64,000 nt of DNA from an uncultured Paraprevotella sp. (GTDB lineage Bacteria > Bacteroidota > Bacteroidia > Bacteroidales > Bacteroidaceae): contig URDY01000009.1 of assembly GCA_900546665.1 (NCBI GenBank), positions 1 through 64,000 on the forward strand. Reading direction: 5' to 3'. The notes under the pieces were generated by a model. The model saw only the letters and a list, made by a program, of their open reading frames with translations, searched no databases and was not told the origin of the DNA. How positions within the stretch are numbered: position 1 is the first letter of the stretch; each line of letters starts with the position of its first letter. This document shows positions 60,145-64,000 of this stretch, piece after piece. The translations under genes and the position numbers were made by a program.

Positions 60145-61314
60145 TCAGAAACCGGATTTTTCCACAAACTGCCGGAATCTGTCCAGACCTTTAGTCAGGA
60201 CGCTTCTTGGACAGGCAATATTCCAGCGCATAAATCCTTCACCCTCCAAACCGTACATGTCACCTTGGTTAAGCCATAGTCCGGCTTCGGATTTCAGACG
60301 TTTGTCCAGTTCAGCGGAAGTGAGATGAGTGTGGGTACAGTCCATCCAGACAAGATAGGTTCCTTCCAATCGGGTCAAGGGAAAATCCGGTAAATATGTT
60401 TTGCAATATTCACACATGTAGTCGTAATTCCCTTTCAGATAATCAAGCAGCTGAACAAGCCAGTCTTCTCCCTCGTTGTATGCCGCAATTGTGGCTTCTA
60501 TGCCGAACGGATTGACATCGCACACTTCATTGATATTGATTGCCCGGTTGATCCTTTTTCTGAAATCTTCATTGGCAGATACGATATTGGCGATCTGAAG
60601 TCCGGCTATATTGAATGCTTTACTTGGTGACAGACAGGTGATGGAGTGTTGGAGAAAATCATCGGATATGGATGCAAAAGGGGTATATTCTTTGGGAGGA
60701 TAAACCAATTCACAATGTATTTCATCTGCAATGACAATCACATTGTTACGCAGACAGATTTCTCCCACACGGGTGAGTTCTTCCTTAGTCCAAACACGTC
60801 CGGCAGGATTGTGCGGATTACAGAGTATCATCAGCTTTAGTTTTTCGTCAGCTGTCTTTTTCTCAAGATCCTCAAAATCCATGTAATAGGTCTGGTCTTT
60901 CCTGATGAGCGGACTGGTGACTATTTCGCATTCATTGTTCCTGATAGAAGAGAAAAAACAATTGTACACCGGTGTCTGTATCAGTACCTGGTCGCCAGGT
61001 TGTGTCAAGGCCTTGATAATGGCGGACAGTGCCGGAACCACACCGGACGTGTAGATGATCCAGTCTTTTTCTATTGTCAATCCGTGGCGACGTTTAAACC
61101 AATCGGTGACCGCATGATAATAATTGTCCGGAACATGCGTATAGCCGAATATACCATGGCTTACTCTGCGCTGTATGGCTTCGATAATGGCTGGTGCGGT
61201 CTGGAAATCCATATCAGCCACCCACATAGGCAGTATGTCATCTGTTGCGATGCTGTCCCATTTGCAGGAATTGGTTCCTTTTCGGGAAATGATTTTATCA
61301 AAATCGTACTTCAT
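60145..61314 (-). CDS. MalY/PatB-type PLP-dependent C-S lyase
   Basis: About 389 residues. I start at 61314 (MKYDFDKIISRKGTNSCKWD), the family beginning; the open frame upstream (to 61473) overlaps the MATE gene. Fold-type I PLP motifs are PMWVADMDFQTAPAI, GVVPALSAIIKAL, CNPHNPAGRVW, VIADEIHCELVYP, and the PLP-binding Lys in SPSKAFNIAGLQ. PatB/MalY enzymes cleave cystathionine or related C-S bonds, giving homocysteine or thiols, pyruvate and ammonia. Third gene of the DUF3737-MATE-PatB operon (14-base gap). Confidence 0.88.
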   Translation of the reverse strand: MKYDFDKIISRKGTNSCKWDSIATDDILPMWVADMDFQTAPAIIEAIQRRVSHGIFGYTHVPDNYYHAVTDWFKRRHGLTIEKDWIIYTSGVVPALSAIIKALTQPGDQVLIQTPVYNCFFSSIRNNECEIVTSPLIRKDQTYYMDFEDLEKKTADEKLKLMILCNPHNPAGRVWTKEELTRVGEICLRNNVIVIADEIHCELVYPPKEYTPFASISDDFLQHSITCLSPSKAFNIAGLQIANIVSANEDFRKRINRAININEVCDVNPFGIEATIAAYNEGEDWLVQLLDYLKGNYDYMCEYCKTYLPDFPLTRLEGTYLVWMDCTHTHLTSAELDKRLKSEAGLWLNQGDMYGLEGEGFMRWNIACPRSVLTKGLDRFRQFVEKSGF

Positions 61315-61328
61315 GATTATTTTATTTA

Positions 61329-62765
61329 TTATAGTTTTTTTATCCATTTTCCACGCCATAATCTGAACAGAAAGATGCTGCCGCGGAAGCATAGTTCTAT
61401 ACACATTGCCAGCCAGACTCCCTTCAGACCCATCGTCGGAGCCAGCAAGGCTGCCAGCGTCAGTCGCACACACCAGATGCTGCCGAAGTTCATCAGGCTG
61501 GGTATTAAGGTACTTCCTGCACCGACAAATACACCATAACTGACAATGGAGGCCGCAAACATAGGTTCGGCAAAAGCTTCAATTCGCAGAATTTCTACTC
61601 CTAGTGTACGGATTTCCGATACGGGGGTCATCAGACTGAATATTTGAGGTGCAAACACATAAAGTATCACACCCATCATTCCCATTACCAGCATACCAGA
61701 CCAAACGCAAATTTGGGCAAACCTGTGCATGAGACGCATTCTTCCTGCTCCGAGACTCTGTCCTACCAGTGTGGTTGCAGCCTCTGCTATACCATATCCC
61801 GGCATGTAACACAGACTTTCTGCAATAATGGCAAAAGAATTGGCGGCGATGGCTATAATGCCGAGCGGTGCAACGATAACCGTAGTCATAATCTGTGCCC
61901 CGCATATAGCCACATGCTCAAATCCCATAGGCAGTGTTATACGTGCGGCATTGTGCAGAGTTGTTTTTTGGGGGCGGAAACTGCTCTTTTCCTTTCTGAG
62001 GTTGAGAATAGGGGAGTGTCGGCATAAATACCACAGCATGAGGGAACCCGTAACCAATTCGGCCAGTGCAGTGCCCAAAGCGGCACCGGTTACACCCAGA
62101 CCAGCTCCGGGTATATGGAATGACAACGAGAATATTCCGACATTTCTGGATGGGAAGATAAGAAAAAAGTTGAAAATAACGTCAAGAACACACATCAGTA
62201 CATTCAAGATGCTTGGAATACGCATATTTCCACTGCATCGTAACATGCTTCCTGCTAAGAAATTGATTTGAAGGAAGGGCAGGAAAAGTGCGAAAATCAG
62301 AAAATAGACGTAAGAGTCGTGGCAGATGGCTTCGTCACCCCCAAGCCAGTAGGGCAGATGAGGACTGATCATCGCTCCTGTGGCCGCTAACAGGCAGCCG
62401 AATGTGAGCGTCGCTATGATGGATTGTTTCAGGATGCTTCTTGCACGGTGGAAGTCCTTGCTACCGATACAATGGGCCACCTGTACGGAGAAACCGGTAG
62501 CGGCAGCTGAACAAATGCCCCAAAACAGCCAGGTCGTGGTAGATACAAGACCAATTGCAGCAGCGGCATTGGCGCCTAGCCTGCCTACCATCGAGGCATC
62601 CACGTACTGCATGGCAATGGACGACAACTGTGCAATAATTGCCGGCATGCTCAGGTAAGCTGTGAGTTTGAGCTGCTGAATAAAAGTCAGTTGCTGCCCC
62701 TCCCGGATGAGGGACAGCAACTGGTCTGTCATATTGGCATGACGGCTGTTTTCGGATTTGCTCAT
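61329..62765 (-). CDS. MATE-family transporter, operon member
   Basis: The 478-residue protein has 12 membrane helices. LTAYLSMPAIIAQLSSIAMQ, YVDASMVGRLGANAAAAIGL, MPGYGIAEAATTLVGQSLGA and FVGAGSTLIPSLMNF are MATE features of a Bacteroidetes/Firmicutes branch. It starts 5 bases after the DUF3737 stop and ends 14 bases before the PatB start. Its substrate could be a product or substrate of the C-S lyase; this is only context. Confidence 0.9.
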   Translation of the reverse strand: MSKSENSRHANMTDQLLSLIREGQQLTFIQQLKLTAYLSMPAIIAQLSSIAMQYVDASMVGRLGANAAAAIGLVSTTTWLFWGICSAAATGFSVQVAHCIGSKDFHRARSILKQSIIATLTFGCLLAATGAMISPHLPYWLGGDEAICHDSYVYFLIFALFLPFLQINFLAGSMLRCSGNMRIPSILNVLMCVLDVIFNFFLIFPSRNVGIFSLSFHIPGAGLGVTGAALGTALAELVTGSLMLWYLCRHSPILNLRKEKSSFRPQKTTLHNAARITLPMGFEHVAICGAQIMTTVIVAPLGIIAIAANSFAIIAESLCYMPGYGIAEAATTLVGQSLGAGRMRLMHRFAQICVWSGMLVMGMMGVILYVFAPQIFSLMTPVSEIRTLGVEILRIEAFAEPMFAASIVSYGVFVGAGSTLIPSLMNFGSIWCVRLTLAALLAPTMGLKGVWLAMCIELCFRGSIFLFRLWRGKWIKKL

Positions 62766-62770
62766 TATGA

Positions 62771-63631
62771 TTAGGAAATAATTTCGCCTGTATTAAGCCT
62801 GATCACACAATCGGCCGGTGATTTAATGTTTTCGTTCAGAATGATTTGTCCATAAGCAGGTGCACTGATGCTGCCGGTACGCGGATTCTTGACACTGGTT
62901 ACCGGTGTGCTGATTGTAGCCTGTAAACTGCTGTATTCGAAAGCCAGATCGCAATCTTCAGCCATTTCACAGTTTTCCATGATCAGATCATGCGCATAGC
63001 ATAGAGGCTGTGTGCCGGATATCTTACAGTTGATCAGATGCAGATTTTTGGAATGCCAGCCCAAATATTCTCCTGAAATTTCAGAATCGATCACGGTGAC
63101 GTTTTCCGAATTCCAGAATGCATCCTTTGAATCGATATGGGCATTCCGGATCTCTACATTTCTGGCGTACTGGAAAGAATAGTTTCCCTGCTGGCGATAA
63201 TGATCAATCCGGATATTCTCGCAATGCATGAACAGATAGTCTGCATGACACACTTCCACATTCTCCAGTCTGATATTCTTGCAATGCCATAAGGTTTCCT
63301 GCGCATCGGGAATCCGGACATTTTCAAGAATAATACCATCCATTTCCCTGAACATCTTAGGCGCTTCTACTACTGTATCGGTCATTTTCAGATTTTGTGA
63401 GTACCACAGTGCAGCACGCGCTCCTTCAGTGAATAAGCAATGGTCAATAGTGAAACCGTCAACATGCCAGAATGGGTATTTTCCTTCAAAACGGCAATTC
63501 TCGGCTACGATATGACTGCACTCTTTTAATGCGGATTCACCGGCATGAATAGTGACATTATTCAGTCGAAGATCATGTGATCCAAAAAGCGGACGCTCAC
63601 CTTCAAATTCGGTATTAAGAATTTCTTTCAT
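62771..63631 (-). CDS. DUF3737 right-handed beta-helix protein
   Basis: About 286 residues. The start is placed at 63631 (MKEILNTEFEGERPLFG) because the longer frame adds a hydrophobic, Tyr-rich stretch with no likely RBS. The sequence consists of short repeated strands (VTIHAGESALKECSHIVAEN, ENCRFEGKYPFWHVDGFTID, LENVRIPDAQETLWHCKNIR), the pattern of a right-handed beta-helix with a periodic W-H-(S/C)-(E/K)-N motif. DUF3737 has no known reaction. It often travels with MATE, PatB and AraC genes, as here. Confidence 0.83.
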   Translation of the reverse strand: MKEILNTEFEGERPLFGSHDLRLNNVTIHAGESALKECSHIVAENCRFEGKYPFWHVDGFTIDHCLFTEGARAALWYSQNLKMTDTVVEAPKMFREMDGIILENVRIPDAQETLWHCKNIRLENVEVCHADYLFMHCENIRIDHYRQQGNYSFQYARNVEIRNAHIDSKDAFWNSENVTVIDSEISGEYLGWHSKNLHLINCKISGTQPLCYAHDLIMENCEMAEDCDLAFEYSSLQATISTPVTSVKNPRTGSISAPAYGQIILNENIKSPADCVIRLNTGEIIS

Positions 63632-64000
63632 GATAGTTGATGAATTGAATGTATAAATATAGTAATAATATCTCGGACTTGATATCAAGATTCCTGAAAA
63701 TAGAACTTTCACAGTCTTTGAGTACAGCAAAATTAGATATAATAATGCAAATAGGAAGTAGATATATTCCCTATAAAAATACCATTATTACGGAAAGAAT
63801 ATCCCATGGTAGATATATCATATTTATGCTGTTTTATCTTTACCTGTTCTGAAGAATGAAACAACAGTCCTGAATATTCAGAACAGACCGGTTTTACTGA
63901 AAGCAGTGAATATTCATCCCATAACTGCTATCGATAGACAAATGGAGAACACTGATTTTGAGGAAGAAATATGATGCAACGAGAGTCGTTGTTCAGATGC
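63632..64000. other. Upstream region of the DUF3737 operon, no gene seen
   Basis: TAATTTTG on the minus strand (63728-63735) fits the Bacteroides -7 box and would give a leader of about 90 bases; a -33 box is not clear. A 67-residue plus frame at 63649-63852 has no signature. The last 100 bases show nothing complete. Confidence 0.45.

Noticed and set aside
1..64000. CRISPR arrays, prophage or complete conjugative element
   Set aside because: I saw no regularly spaced repeats and no capsid, terminase, relaxase or Tra genes. Mobile traces are limited to one MITE and two transposase remnants.

Overview
The window looks like a chromosome segment of a Bacteroidales gut commensal (Bacteroides/Phocaeicola type). 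This rests on several observations: promoters that fit the Bacteroides pattern (TTTG, about 20 bases, TAnnTTTG), abundant SPII lipoproteins, a GLUG/fimbrillin-like surface protein, an NVEALA-type secreted peptide with a 6-bladed beta-propeller lipoprotein, a TonB-dependent receptor and an AraC-controlled RND pump. The genus is inferred, not proven. AT-rich accessory blocks alternate with housekeeping DNA that is visibly richer in G+C.

Layout. 1-6839 is an AT-rich defence block. It holds the tail of a restriction specificity-type protein, then a tightly coupled ABC-three-component (ABC-3C) operon (Cap4-like nuclease effector, middle component, DUF3732 SMC-like ATPase) continuing into a nucleoid-associated NdpA-type protein and a Schlafen/AlbA_2 ATP-binding protein. 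7041-14000 is a uronate/polysaccharide region: a heparinase II/III-type lyase, rlmH, an NhaC antiporter and a LacI regulator, divergent from KDG kinase and KDPG aldolase. 14001-14848 is non-coding and repeat-rich. 14849-23895 is a second defence block: a TIR protein, then an MmeI-like DNA methyltransferase, a membrane/coiled-coil protein, a DUF3791-DUF3990-small protein cassette, an SF2 helicase and a GIY-YIG (T5orf172) nuclease. 24098-28479 is a three-gene envelope operon (phosphate-selective-type porin, lamin-tail lipoprotein, phytase/esterase-like lipoprotein), followed by a 199-bp MITE.

28882-35553 is an AraC regulator divergent from an RND efflux operon (adaptor, pump, TolC-like). 35958-37118 encodes a TIR-transmembrane protein whose C-terminal half resembles the bacterial STING fold, with no cyclase anywhere in the window. 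37268-48322 is mainly housekeeping: MATE transporters, two identical tRNA-Glu genes, an ion channel, a nitronate monooxygenase-like enzyme, an MBL-fold hydrolase, an SDR and RecD2. 48459-53983 carries surface and TonB genes. 54490-57750 is an islet with a cysteine-rich NVEALA peptide, a beta-propeller lipoprotein and a CxxC lipoprotein. It is bounded by a 349-bp near-identical direct repeat of the 3' end of a kinase gene and contains an IS4-type transposase remnant. 57750-63631 holds that membrane-kinase fusion gene, an AraC regulator and a DUF3737-MATE-PatB operon.

The best candidates for less-described biology are the methyltransferase/helicase/GIY-YIG operon with an embedded ADP-ribosyltransferase-like cassette, the TIR-TM-STING-like orphan, the ABC-3C operon with two extra coupled genes, and the repeat-flanked NVEALA islet. 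All family names come from reading motifs by eye, without database searches.
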